A stretch of DNA of 18,057 bases from GWB2-37-7 sp049684915 (GCA_049684915.1 JBAVGO010000126.1:1-18057), one strand, 5' to 3'; counted from the first letter of the stretch, positions 1 through 9,230 are shown. Program-made: numbers and translations. Notes: a model not told the origin generated them from the sequence alone.

Positions 1-3000
1 TGAAAAGTCCAACCATGTCCTCTATACCTGCTATCTCAGGAGGTCTACCCGATACAACACTTCCAAATACAACATCATCACTACTGTTGTAGCTTTGCAG
101 TAATACTCCCCATGCCGCCTCTATTAATGTATTCATAGTTATCCAGTTTTTACGCACAAGGTTCTCAAGCTGTTCTGTCAATGCTTCATTTATTTCAATG
201 GAAAAACTTCCTTGTTCGTGTACCTTCTGTTTTTCTCTGTTTATATATCTTCTAAGTGGCGGTGTCTGTAGATAATCTTCAAGATATGTTCTCCAGTAAT
301 TCCTGCCCTCTTCCATGTCCTGCATTTGGAACCAATCCATATATACACTATAAGGTATGACTTTTCCAAGCATGTACTCACTGTTAGCTTGAATAGCCCT
401 GTAGCTTTTGAAAAACTCTTGCGTTATTGTGGCAATACACCAACCATCCATTATAATATGATGAAAGCTGAAAACAAGCTTACAGGATTCTTCACTGGTT
501 TTAAGTACAGCCATTCTTATTAAAGGACCTTTGTTAAGGTCAAACCCTGTATTCCTATCTCTTTCAAGAAAACTGCATAAATACAACTCTTTTTCGTCTT
601 CATTCATATACGTTATATCTTCAATATGTATTTGGGGCTTTACTTCCTTTAAAACGACTTGTATTGGGCTTTCAAGTCCATTACTAATGAAAACCGTCCT
701 AAAAATTTCATATCTTTTTATGAGCATTTCCATACTTTTAGCAATGATATCAACATCTATATGTTCCTCAACACTTAATGATAATTGTTGAAAATATGCT
801 GTGGAGCTTTTTTCATAAAGCCAGTGAAAATACATACCTTGCTGCATGTTTGAAAGCGGATATGCTTTCACAAAGTGATCATCCTTAAAATTTATACCAT
901 GAACTTTGTCCATCCAACCTTGAGCGCCTTTGTATTTACAATATTTAATAATATCCTGCAAATACATAGAGTATGACTTAAGAACATTTTCCATTGTATC
1001 TCTTTTAAATTCATACTTGTCAAATTGGATATCAATAGTTAATCTGTCATTTATCACAATTCCATTTATGTTAATTGGATTAGGTCTGGTCTCATATTTA
1101 TCAATAGCATCCCCAGCATTAATGTCTGACAGTTGAAATAAGCCATGACTTTCATTGTTATTAAACTGCCCCAGATAATTAAAGCTGATTTCTGGGTTTT
1201 GCTTGAACACCATTGCTGCTTCATTGTCTTCAGCTGTCATATACTTTAGCAATCCATAGCCAATACCTTTGTTTGGTATTCTCAGTAGCTGCTCCTTAAC
1301 ACTTTTAATCTGCTCAGTCATGTCTGACAACTCAGAAATCTCCAAAATAACTGGATACATACTGGTAAACCATCCAACTGTTCTTTGGACATTTGTGCCT
1401 TGTATTATTTCTTCTCTGCCATGTCCTTCAACCCAAACTGCAGCTTGATCTTCACCTGTCCAGTCTTTTACAGCTAGTCCAAGAGCGGTCAACAAAATAT
1501 CATTTATCTCTGCATTATAAAAGCGGTTTACCCTATTCAACAGCTCCCAAGTATATTCTTCATCCAGTTCAAAGGTCACTGTTTCAGTATTTGCAAAGAT
1601 TTTGTTATCCACTATATTATCTTTTGGAAGTGGTTTTAGGTTAATCTGTTCTTGCTTTTTCCAAAACTCAATTTCTTTTAATATTTCTGTACCATTGGCA
1701 TATTCATAAAGCTTTTCACCCCATTCAAGGAATGAATCGGTCTTATCTGGGAACATTATTTCCTGGCTATTCAAAGCCTGAGTATATCCTGTTGCAATAT
1801 CCTCAATAATGATTATCCATGACACACTATCCACCACAAGGTGATGGACGAGCAAAAACAATACATCTCCTTCTCCTGTTTTAAATTGTACTGCTTTAAA
1901 TAACGAACCGTTTTCGGTGTCAATACTCTTCTGCATTTCTTGTGCAAATGTTTCAATCTTGTTTTTATATTCATTCTCTTTTGAAAAATCAACAATCTGA
2001 AAATCCACTAATTTAGTTTCGATTCCTCTAATATATTGTTTTAATTCTCCTGCTTCTTTTGGATATACCGTCCGTAGAGAATCATGATGAATTGCCAACT
2101 CTTTCAATACTTCTTCTAAGATAGTCTCATCAAAACCTTCATTCCTATATAACATTATTGAATGGTTAAAATGATGTGGATTTTTAAAATCTAGCTCAAA
2201 AAACCATTGTTGTATTGGTATAAGTCTTGCAAAGCCTTCAATTGTTCTCTGGTCAGACTTTTTGTTTGTTATTTTTACGTTTGCTGCAAGTGATTTAATG
2301 TATGGATTTTTAAATAAATCTTTAATTTCAAATTGCATACCATATCTTCTGAAACGTGCGGATAACTGTATTGCTTTTATGGAGTCACCGCCCAAATCAA
2401 AAAAGTTATCCAAACGCCCAACCTTTTGCACACGAAGAACTTCCTGCCAAACCACAGCAAGGTTCTCTTCAATTTCACCTTGAGGGGCTTGGTATGTCGA
2501 TTCATCCTGATAGGATACAGGTTCAGGCAGTGCTTTTTTATCAACCTTTACATTGGATATCATAGGCAAGCTATCTAGCCTAACAAAGTAGGAAGGTATC
2601 ATATAATGGGGCAATTTGGACGACAAAAATTCTCTGAGTTCTGAATTATTTACTTCATTGCTACTGACAAAATATGCACACAAATACTTTGTACCATCTT
2701 CATAATTTCTGTCAATAACAACCGCTTCTTCTATAGCTTCATACATGAGAAGCATTTTTTCTATTTCCTCAAGCTCTACTCTGAAGCCTCGAATCTTAAC
2801 TTGGTTGTCTATTCTTCCCAAAAATTCTATATTCCCATCTTCATGCCATTTCCCCATATCTCCAGTCTTGTACATTAGTTCACCCAAGATAAATGGATTT
2901 GAAACAAATTTTTCAGAAGTAAGCTTATCGTTATTTAAATATCCTCTTGAAAGACCCACCCCTGATATACAAATTTCACCCATTATACCAAGAGGTACAG

Positions 3001-5380
3001 GCTTTAAATTTCCATCCAGTATATATATTTTATTATTAGCTATTGGCTTTCCTATAATATTTATGCTTTGAATATCCAATCCTTCATGTGCAATAGCTGC
3101 AATTGTAGTTTCAGTGGGTCCATATTCATTTACAAAAAATATGCTTTTATTGATTTTTTTACTTGACTCAATCAAGTCCTTGTCAGCCCTGTCCGCTGCC
3201 AACACTACAAGACGAACTGATTTTAAATCCTCATATTCTGCATCATGAAGTATGCCCTTATACATAGCAGGGGCAACACTTAAAAATGTAACGCCTTTAT
3301 CCTTAATGATGTTTTTTACATAAAAGAAATCTCTCCATTTGTCTTCATGTAAGAGCACAAGCTTTCCACCAGATAGAAGACTTGAATAAAATGTAGATCC
3401 ATACCCGTCAAATGAATATGATGCAAGTTGAAGCGTAATATCGGATAGCCCCAGCTTATATTGCTTTATTCTGGAACATATGTAGTTTACTACACTGCGG
3501 TGTTCTACCATTATCCCTTTAGGATTCCCTGTAGTTCCTGAAGTATAGATTATATATGCAAGATTTTCTGGTTTGCATCTATTCTCTGGCTGTATGGTAT
3601 CATGCTCAAAAAGTCCATTGCTTTCTATACTGCAAATCTCAATGTCAAAGCCCGGTTTATTCTGAAGATTGGAAGCTACAAGCAGAGCTTCTGCCTGACA
3701 ATCCTTCAAAATATATTCTATTCTTTCAATAGGATAGTCGTGTGCAACTGGTACATAAGCTGCTCCTGATTTTAATACACCTAAAAAAGCTATCGCAATT
3801 TCCAATGATCGCTCCATCATAATTGCTACAATACTTTCAGGCTTTATCCCTTTTTGTATTAGCTGAATTGCCAATGCATCAGATTTGCGGTTCAGTTCTT
3901 CATAGGTTAAATATTCTCCTTCAAATTCAACTGCAATATTATTGGGAGTTCTTTTTACTTGTTCTTCAAATAGCTGACTGATGGTTTTGTTTTCTGGATA
4001 TTCACTTTCAGTACAATTAAAATCCGAAAGTATTTGTACCCTCTCTTTAGATGTCAGTATATCAATATCGTCAATATCTATACTTGCATGTTTAATAATA
4101 GCACCTATTATTTTCAATAAATGCCCTTCTATCTTCTTTATATAAGCTTCGGTATACGCAAAGTAATTGTATCCAAGCTTTACTGTTATTTTATCTCCTG
4201 GAATAAACATTAGGTTCAAGTTGTAATTCGGATTTTCATAGCTTGTTATATTGCTAAAAGAAATAGCTCCTGAGCTAGACTCTTCTCCATTCCGCAATTC
4301 TTCTTCAATAGGATAATTTTCAAGCATAAAGATATGATTTACCATATCTTTTCCGTATTCACTATCCGACTGGATTTTTGCAAGAGAAGAGTATTCAAAT
4401 TCTGTTGATTCTGCCGAGGACTGTTGTACAGCCTTTGCAAGAGATATAAAAGACTGATGCTTTTCCTTCTTCACCCTGACTGGTAAAGTATTTATGAAAA
4501 GTCCAATCATTCTTTCTATACCTTCGATTTCTGGAGGTCTTCCCGACACAACAGAACCGAAAACCACATCGTCTGTTTGATTATATTTTTGAAGTAATAT
4601 ACCCCAAGCAGTCTGGAGCAGCGTATTTAATGTAAGTGCATTTTCCTTGCCTATTATATCAAGACTATTTGTAATATCTTCATTGATATCAAAGCAGTAA
4701 ATTTCCTGCTTATATTCATGTTGCTCCACCCCTGTTTTATTCTCAGGCACTCCTGTCTTTTTTGAATATCCCTTTAAGTATTTATCCCAATATCCTTTTG
4801 TTCTTTCAGGATCTCTTGCTTCCAACCATTCCATATATTCACTGAATTGTTTTACAGGCTCTAAGCATGGCAAAGCACCTTCTTTTAGTGAAGAATAAAT
4901 CCTCAGAAAATCCTTCATAAGAATGCTTATGCACCAGCCATCCATTATAATATGATGAAAACTCCATATAACCATGTAGGATAAAGGTTCTATTTTTATA
5001 ACACTAACCCTCATTAATAAATCATTGGAAAGGTCAAAGCCTTTGTTAATGTCTTGCTTTTTGAATTCCTCTATATATTTGATTTGCTCTTCTTTATTTT
5101 TATATGAAATGTCCACAAATTCAATTTCTGGCTTCCTTTCTTCAAGCACTACTTGATAGCACTGTTCAAGCTCTTCAAATAAAAATATAGTTCTAAGTAT
5201 ATCGTACCGTTCAAATAATATGCCCAGACTTCTTCCAAAAAGCTCCTGATTTATATCCCCATACATATTTGCTGTAATCTGCTCAAAATATGAACTTTTC
5301 CCATCATATAATGAATGGAAAAGCATACCTTCTTGCAGAGCTGTAAGCGAATATATTTTTTTTATCTTAGGCTCCATCAT
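1..5380 (-). CDS. NRPS-beta, 5' part (C-A-PCP-E-C...), runs off the window
   Basis: This is a nonribosomal peptide synthetase whose 3' end lies beyond base 1; about 1793 codons are visible without a stop. It starts at tandem ATGs (5380 and 5377), 7 nt after GGGAGG. Domains in order are: a C domain (about residues 8-440) with HHIIMDG at 142-148; an A domain (about 460-940) with motif YTSGTTGNPKG; a PCP with the phosphopantetheine Ser1000 in LGGDSI; an epimerization domain (about 1040-1480) with HHLVVDS at 1179-1185, plus EGHGREE, RTVGWFTS and FNYLGQF; and a second C domain from about 1505 with HHIIMDG at 1640, cut at its MVGLF motif. Both C domains open like D-accepting condensation domains (LTALQEGMLFH, LSNMQQGMYFH). 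That fits donors ending in E. The A-domain pocket reads D-G-S-S-V-A-E-I-A by alignment with GrsA, loosely like tyrosine codes; its substrate is uncertain. Oddities are A10 with NVKVD instead of NGKVD, and Ser for Gly in the E-domain HHxxxDG. It is the last gene of the visible operon and probably takes the chain from NRPS-alpha. Confidence 0.95.
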   Translation of the reverse strand, partial: MMEPKIKKIYSLTALQEGMLFHSLYDGKSSYFEQITANMYGDINQELFGRSLGILFERYDILRTIFLFEELEQCYQVVLEERKPEIEFVDISYKNKEEQIKYIEEFKKQDINKGFDLSNDLLMRVSVIKIEPLSYMVIWSFHHIIMDGWCISILMKDFLRIYSSLKEGALPCLEPVKQFSEYMEWLEARDPERTKGYWDKYLKGYSKKTGVPENKTGVEQHEYKQEIYCFDINEDITNSLDIIGKENALTLNTLLQTAWGILLQKYNQTDDVVFGSVVSGRPPEIEGIERMIGLFINTLPVRVKKEKHQSFISLAKAVQQSSAESTEFEYSSLAKIQSDSEYGKDMVNHIFMLENYPIEEELRNGEESSSGAISFSNITSYENPNYNLNLMFIPGDKITVKLGYNYFAYTEAYIKKIEGHLLKIIGAIIKHASIDIDDIDILTSKERVQILSDFNCTESEYPENKTISQLFEEQVKRTPNNIAVEFEGEYLTYEELNRKSDALAIQLIQKGIKPESIVAIMMERSLEIAIAFLGVLKSGAAYVPVAHDYPIERIEYILKDCQAEALLVASNLQNKPGFDIEICSIESNGLFEHDTIQPENRCKPENLAYIIYTSGTTGNPKGIMVEHRSVVNYICSRIKQYKLGLSDITLQLASYSFDGYGSTFYSSLLSGGKLVLLHEDKWRDFFYVKNIIKDKGVTFLSVAPAMYKGILHDAEYEDLKSVRLVVLAADRADKDLIESSKKINKSIFFVNEYGPTETTIAAIAHEGLDIQSINIIGKPIANNKIYILDGNLKPVPLGIMGEICISGVGLSRGYLNNDKLTSEKFVSNPFILGELMYKTGDMGKWHEDGNIEFLGRIDNQVKIRGFRVELEEIEKMLLMYEAIEEAVVIDRNYEDGTKYLCAYFVSSNEVNNSELREFLSSKLPHYMIPSYFVRLDSLPMISNVKVDKKALPEPVSYQDESTYQAPQGEIEENLAVVWQEVLRVQKVGRLDNFFDLGGDSIKAIQLSARFRRYGMQFEIKDLFKNPYIKSLAANVKITNKKSDQRTIEGFARLIPIQQWFFELDFKNPHHFNHSIMLYRNEGFDETILEEVLKELAIHHDSLRTVYPKEAGELKQYIRGIETKLVDFQIVDFSKENEYKNKIETFAQEMQKSIDTENGSLFKAVQFKTGEGDVLFLLVHHLVVDSVSWIIIIEDIATGYTQALNSQEIMFPDKTDSFLEWGEKLYEYANGTEILKEIEFWKKQEQINLKPLPKDNIVDNKIFANTETVTFELDEEYTWELLNRVNRFYNAEINDILLTALGLAVKDWTGEDQAAVWVEGHGREEIIQGTNVQRTVGWFTSMYPVILEISELSDMTEQIKSVKEQLLRIPNKGIGYGLLKYMTAEDNEAAMVFKQNPEISFNYLGQFNNNESHGLFQLSDINAGDAIDKYETRPNPININGIVINDRLTIDIQFDKYEFKRDTMENVLKSYSMYLQDIIKYCKYKGAQGWMDKVHGINFKDDHFVKAYPLSNMQQGMYFHWLYEKSSTAYFQQLSLSVEEHIDVDIIAKSMEMLIKRYEIFRTVFISNGLESPIQVVLKEVKPQIHIEDITYMNEDEKELYLCSFLERDRNTGFDLNKGPLIRMAVLKTSEESCKLVFSFHHIIMDGWCIATITQEFFKSYRAIQANSEYMLGKVIPYSVYMDWFQMQDMEEGRNYWRTYLEDYLQTPPLRRYINREKQKVHEQGSFSIEINEALTEQLENLVRKNWITMNTLIEAAWGVLLQSYNSSDDVVFGSVVSGRPPEIAGIEDMVGLF
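5276..5380 (-). other. COM-acceptor-like N-terminus of NRPS-beta
   Basis: The first 35 or so residues of NRPS-beta form a short charged helix leading directly into IYSLTALQEGMLFHSLYD. This is the usual start of an NRPS protein that receives its chain from an upstream synthetase ending in an E domain, as in TycB1 receiving from TycA. The natural partner here is the C-terminal tail of NRPS-alpha at 12147-12233. The assignment rests on resemblance to known COM acceptors and on module logic; pairing was not tested. Confidence 0.55.
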
Positions 5381-5387
5381 TATTATT

Positions 5388-5393
5388 CCTCCC
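5388..5393 (-). promoter_or_regulatory. Strong SD of NRPS-beta
   Basis: GGGAGG lies 7 nt before the first of two tandem ATG codons (5380, 5377). It fixes the start of NRPS-beta. The preceding gap (5381-5466) shows no convincing terminator, so the gene is probably co-transcribed with the U32-like gene. Confidence 0.75.
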
Positions 5394-5466
5394 ATAAAAC
5401 AACAGCATTATTAATTAAATTGAAGCATTAATTGATACATACGTAAGCTGAAAAAGCCAGCTATCT

Positions 5467-6627
5467 TTATAAATCAAATTTAATATCCATTTCTAATGGT
5501 ATAGACTTCTCCTCTTGAGATGACAAAACTTCCTTTAGATTATTCTTATAAGAATCATACTCATTGTAAAATGAATTTGCCAAAGAGGTTATTTCATCTG
5601 CCTTATCCATATCAATGCTTTTTTTAGCAAATGCATCGCAGTAATTGCATTTCAAACAATCCCTATTACAATGATGCAGTCCCTCTGCAAATGGCTTTAC
5701 AAAAGCATCCAGCTTTTTATTGTCTACAAATACCTTAAACCGATTTGTTGGTGAAAACATGTCTAACAAATCCATTAAATTCCCTTCAAAGGAACCTTTG
5801 AAATAGCTTTCAACTGCAAGCAGCGGATTACCCTTTAAAACTGCCTGCCTTCCTTGAAGCTTGAAATAATTAATCCCTATATTAGTGTAATACTGTAAAT
5901 CCTCTGGTCTTATCCAGGCTAAACGCATGATATTGCTCACATTCTCATATCTTTTCATGATACATCGGTGTGAGTAATACTGTGTACTTGCCTCACAAGT
6001 CATGTGAACTGAATCCTCAGACATTTGATTATAGTGGAACATTCTATATATACAATCTTTATAACACACAGCATTGGCTATTAGCTCAACCTTTTCACCA
6101 AAAGCCTCTCGTATTTGACTTAATTTTTCAAAATCTCGGTTTATTGACTCATCAACTACGATTCTGTCTACCCCTATTTTTTTAAAGTTTAACGCTTTAT
6201 TTGAATTCGTTATTTGGCATATAGTAGAAGCTTTTATCTCAAATCCATATCCAAAAGTTTTAACCATTTCAATTAGTGATGGCAGCGCTATAGTAACAGA
6301 GCTAACACCTGCTTTATATAATTCTCCAAAAAATGCATGGAGCTTGTGCATTCCTTCTTCTGTAAATTCTTTATTTCCCATTTGAGGTGCATTAAAGGTA
6401 TAATTAAACTTTATATTTTTATTACTTGAGTATTCTACATATCTAGCTAGATCTTCATAGTCCACTTTGGGCAATAAATCAGTAGAACGACCTGATTCAA
6501 AAATATTTTTTGTAGTTATTTGACCGTAGGTTTCAGCCACCTTTGAATCATCATACTCAATATTCAATTTATGATATCCGTCTATGGTTTCGGTTTTAAA
6601 GTCTGCTGGCACACTGAAAAATTTCAT
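5467..6627 (-). CDS. U32-peptidase-like Fe-S protein, NRPS tailoring candidate
   Basis: This 386-residue protein resembles the peptidase U32 family. Members such as UbiU/UbiV, TrhP and RlhA are Fe-S proteins of O2-independent hydroxylation rather than proven proteases. Supporting stretches are the TIM-barrel-like series (TIALPSLIEMVKTFGYGFEI, KASTICQITNSNKAL, GVDRIVVDESI) followed by NAVCYKDCIYRMFHYNQ. Cys188, 192, 211 and 222 (numbered from the ATG) are plausible ligands of the family [4Fe-4S] cluster. A second group, C-x3-C-x2-C-x2-C at 320-330, could hold another cluster or a metal. There is no signal peptide or membrane segment, so it should act in the cytosol. The start is ATG 6627, 5 nt after GGGTGG; an in-frame GTG at 6636 lies inside that SD and is less likely. 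It sits between a stand-alone A-PCP and NRPS-beta, so a carrier-bound aminoacyl or peptidyl substrate is inferred. Its tail (EMDIKFDL) resembles that of the radical SAM protein. The family call is fairly firm; the reaction is a hypothesis. Confidence 0.8.
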   Translation of the reverse strand: MKFFSVPADFKTETIDGYHKLNIEYDDSKVAETYGQITTKNIFESGRSTDLLPKVDYEDLARYVEYSSNKNIKFNYTFNAPQMGNKEFTEEGMHKLHAFFGELYKAGVSSVTIALPSLIEMVKTFGYGFEIKASTICQITNSNKALNFKKIGVDRIVVDESINRDFEKLSQIREAFGEKVELIANAVCYKDCIYRMFHYNQMSEDSVHMTCEASTQYYSHRCIMKRYENVSNIMRLAWIRPEDLQYYTNIGINYFKLQGRQAVLKGNPLLAVESYFKGSFEGNLMDLLDMFSPTNRFKVFVDNKKLDAFVKPFAEGLHHCNRDCLKCNYCDAFAKKSIDMDKADEITSLANSFYNEYDSYKNNLKEVLSSQEEKSIPLEMDIKFDL

Positions 6628-6632
6628 TTTTT

Positions 6633-6638
6633 CCACCC
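6633..6638 (-). promoter_or_regulatory. SD deciding the U32-like start
   Basis: GGGTGG ends 5 nt before ATG 6627. The competing in-frame GTG (6636) overlaps this element and has no SD of its own, so the ATG is preferred. Confidence 0.55.
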
Positions 6639-6688
6639 ACTTTATATAAGTTGATTAATTCTTAACTCTACAAGTTTATCTTAAAGTA

Positions 6689-9223
6689 TTATAGCTCTTT
6701 TGCATATTTTGACAGTTCGCTGATTCTAGGATGCAAAAACAAGTCTCTTACTTCTATTTTTAGATTGTGTTTTTCCATGATAACTGACATTTGCATTGCT
6801 TTGACCGAATCCCCTCCAATTTCAAAAAAGTTATCATCAACTCCGATATTCTCTCTGCAAAGTATCTCTTTCCATACCTCTGCAATTTTCTTTTCAATAC
6901 TATTTTCTGGTAGATTTTCAGTAACCTTTTCCTGGCTCTCCATTTCTGGCATTGGCAAGGAAAGTCTGTCTACTTTTCCATTTAGAAGCTTCGGTATTCC
7001 ATCTAAACATACGAAGTATGTTGGCACCATATAATCAGGCAATAATTTTAAAAGAAATTCCTTTAATCCAGAAACAGATTTTCCTTCTTCTGAAACATAA
7101 TATCCGCACAAAGCTCTGCTTCCATCTGGCAATACACAATCAATAACTACTGCTTCATTGATACACGGGTGTTTAATAAGCTGATATTCTATCTCTCCAG
7201 GTTCGATTCTAAATCCCCTAATTTTAATTTGATGATCTATCCTTCCTAGGAATTCAATATTGCCATCCTGCAACCATTTGGTCATATCACCGGACTTATA
7301 CATTTTTTCGCCGACTACCAGAATGTCATCTACAAACTTCTCTGCTGTCAATTTCTGATTATTCAAATAACCCTTTGACAAGCCCTTTCCTGCTATACAC
7401 AGCTCACCTTTTAGTCCAGGAGGCATAAGAACGCCGCTCTCATTTACAATATATACTCTATTATTTGCAATAGGCTTTCCTATTGTTTTAAATTTGTCAG
7501 CGGTTATACCGATGTAAGACGTTGTGGCAACACTATTTTCTGTAGGTCCGTATTCGTTGTTCAAGCATATTCCAGGGTATTTTTGGCTGCTTGTTTCTAT
7601 AAGCTCTCTGTTCATTTTCTCGCCTGCAAGTACTACAAATCTCAAAGATTTCAAATACTGCTGCTCATCAAACTCAAGCATTCCTTTGTACACAGATGGA
7701 ACAATGCTTAGGTTTGTGACCCCCATGTCTTTGATTATTCTGTTAATGTGCTTCAAATCCTTACGATGGCTATCTCCAACCATAATCAATTTTCCACCAG
7801 ATAAAAGGCTGGAATAGAAATCCGCACCAAATCCATCAAAGGAAAGAGAGACAAACTGCATACTTATGTCGTTTACTGATAAATTATATTCTTTTATTCT
7901 CCATTGTATATAGTTAGCTATATTCCCATGCTCAATCATTACACCTTTAGGATTACCTGTAGAACCTGATGTGTATATTACATAGGCAAGGTCACTTGAA
8001 GCTCCTTCACTTTGAAACTGAATTTCACAGTGTGTATTAACCATTTCAATAGTAAAGATGTCAGTAGCTAAGCTTTGTCTATCTTCTTTTAATAGCTGCT
8101 TACTAGTAATCAAAAGACTAGCATCACAATCTTCCAGCATATAGTTTATACGTTTTGCAGGCAACTCAGGATCTAGTGGCAAATACGCACATCCCAATTT
8201 TAAAACAGCCAGTATTGCTGCCGAAAGTTCCAATGAAGGCTTCAACATAACTGCAATTATTTGTCCAGCTTTTATCCCTTTTTCCCGCAATGCTAGAGCA
8301 TAGCTGTTAGCCTTTGCATTAAGCTCTCTATAGGTTAAGCTTTGATAGTTAATCTCATCTTTTTCCCCTGTGTAACATACGGCAGCTCCATTTGGATTTT
8401 TTTCAACCTGTGCTTCAAAAAGGCTGTGTAGTGTGGCATTTTCTTCAAATAACACCTTGGTATTGTTAAATTCCGAATATATCATATTTTTTTGACTTGA
8501 AGTTACCAACTCAATATTATCAATTAATATTTCACTATTCTCAGTAATTTGTTTCAAAATATTGATATAACAACCCAAGATGGTTTCTATAGTTTCTACT
8601 CTATATATCTGGGGGTTAAACCACAAATCACATTCCAGACTGCTTTTCTCTTTTCTAAATACAAATGCTGTATCATTCATAGGTGATTCAATAATGTCCC
8701 AAACCCATTCTTTGCGGTTAACACCTTCCAACAACAGCATTGTCCTATATAGTGAAAGTTGTTTGTCTTGGAATATTTGATTTATTACCTTTTCGGGAGA
8801 ATAGTACTGGTTTTTATAAACTGAAGCTACCATTTCTTTCGTATTGATAAGAAACTCTTTAAATGTAATGTCTTTACCTAGACAGCCTCCCAATGCAATA
8901 CAGCCTCCAGGCTGTTCAAAGCCAGTATCTAATGTAGATGAAGCTACTAACACATCACTTGCCCCTGTAATCTTGTACAGTAAGATTTCCAAGCCTGCTG
9001 TCAGTATTACATAAAGTGCCATGTTATTATTTTTACTCATTGCTGATAGCTTTTGTGTCAACTCCTCATCTAGTATTACACTTGTATTTCTTTTTTCAGT
9101 GTCACCATTAGCAAACTCATCATATGGGAATGTGGTTTCATTTGCTACTGTTGACAGCTTGTCCCACCAGTATTCTCGTGCATCATTCAACTTATCAACC
9201 AAAGTCTTTTCATTCTTCTCCAT
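6689..9223 (-). CDS. Stand-alone NRPS module: half C domain, A, PCP
   Basis: This 844-residue protein activates an amino acid and loads it on its own carrier. Residues 1-245 match only the C-terminal lobe of a condensation domain, beginning at the YW motif (REYWWDKL). The N-terminal lobe with the catalytic HHxxxDG is absent, so peptide-bond formation by this protein is unlikely. The A domain spans about 255-760, with YTSGSTGNPKG at 417-427, NEYGPTE at 556-562, YKSGD at 642-646 and the A10 lysine K750 in NGKVD. The PCP follows, with Ser806 in IGGDSV, and then the protein ends: no C, E or TE. Pocket residues D463, G464, A467, S506, V531, A533, E557, V565, A566 give D-G-A-S-V-A-E-V-A, close to the code in NRPS-beta and partly like tyrosine codes. 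The start is ATG 9223, 7 nt after GAGGAG; the in-frame TTG at 9238 overlaps that SD. Half C domains occur on initiation modules. With tailoring enzymes on both sides, an off-line aminoacyl-S-PCP platform is equally possible. Confidence 0.93.
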   Translation of the reverse strand: MEKNEKTLVDKLNDAREYWWDKLSTVANETTFPYDEFANGDTEKRNTSVILDEELTQKLSAMSKNNNMALYVILTAGLEILLYKITGASDVLVASSTLDTGFEQPGGCIALGGCLGKDITFKEFLINTKEMVASVYKNQYYSPEKVINQIFQDKQLSLYRTMLLLEGVNRKEWVWDIIESPMNDTAFVFRKEKSSLECDLWFNPQIYRVETIETILGCYINILKQITENSEILIDNIELVTSSQKNMIYSEFNNTKVLFEENATLHSLFEAQVEKNPNGAAVCYTGEKDEINYQSLTYRELNAKANSYALALREKGIKAGQIIAVMLKPSLELSAAILAVLKLGCAYLPLDPELPAKRINYMLEDCDASLLITSKQLLKEDRQSLATDIFTIEMVNTHCEIQFQSEGASSDLAYVIYTSGSTGNPKGVMIEHGNIANYIQWRIKEYNLSVNDISMQFVSLSFDGFGADFYSSLLSGGKLIMVGDSHRKDLKHINRIIKDMGVTNLSIVPSVYKGMLEFDEQQYLKSLRFVVLAGEKMNRELIETSSQKYPGICLNNEYGPTENSVATTSYIGITADKFKTIGKPIANNRVYIVNESGVLMPPGLKGELCIAGKGLSKGYLNNQKLTAEKFVDDILVVGEKMYKSGDMTKWLQDGNIEFLGRIDHQIKIRGFRIEPGEIEYQLIKHPCINEAVVIDCVLPDGSRALCGYYVSEEGKSVSGLKEFLLKLLPDYMVPTYFVCLDGIPKLLNGKVDRLSLPMPEMESQEKVTENLPENSIEKKIAEVWKEILCRENIGVDDNFFEIGGDSVKAMQMSVIMEKHNLKIEVRDLFLHPRISELSKYAKEL

Positions 9224-9230
9224 TGTTTGT

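Noticed and set aside
1813..1995. Short minus-strand open frame and many plus-strand open frames of 60-126 codons
   Set aside because: All lie inside the large minus-strand genes in other frames, with no SD or recognisable family; they are shadows of the real genes.
444..4960. A 23 bp exact repeat (444-466 and 4938-4960)
   Set aside because: It encodes the HHIIMDGW active-site region in the two C domains of NRPS-beta; it is module paralogy, not a mobile element or recombination site.
5446..5462. Small inverted repeat AGCTG/CAGCT in the gap before NRPS-beta
   Set aside because: Only a 5 bp stem with a 7 nt loop and no following T-run on the minus strand; not a credible terminator.
5467..6627. 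U32-like protein as a secreted protease
   Set aside because: No signal peptide, and the central Cys pattern points to the Fe-S hydroxylation branch of the family rather than to collagenase-type activity.
6689..9223. Half C domain as a sign of a decayed pseudogene
   Set aside because: The gene has a good SD and ATG right at the start of the half domain, and the A and PCP motifs are intact.
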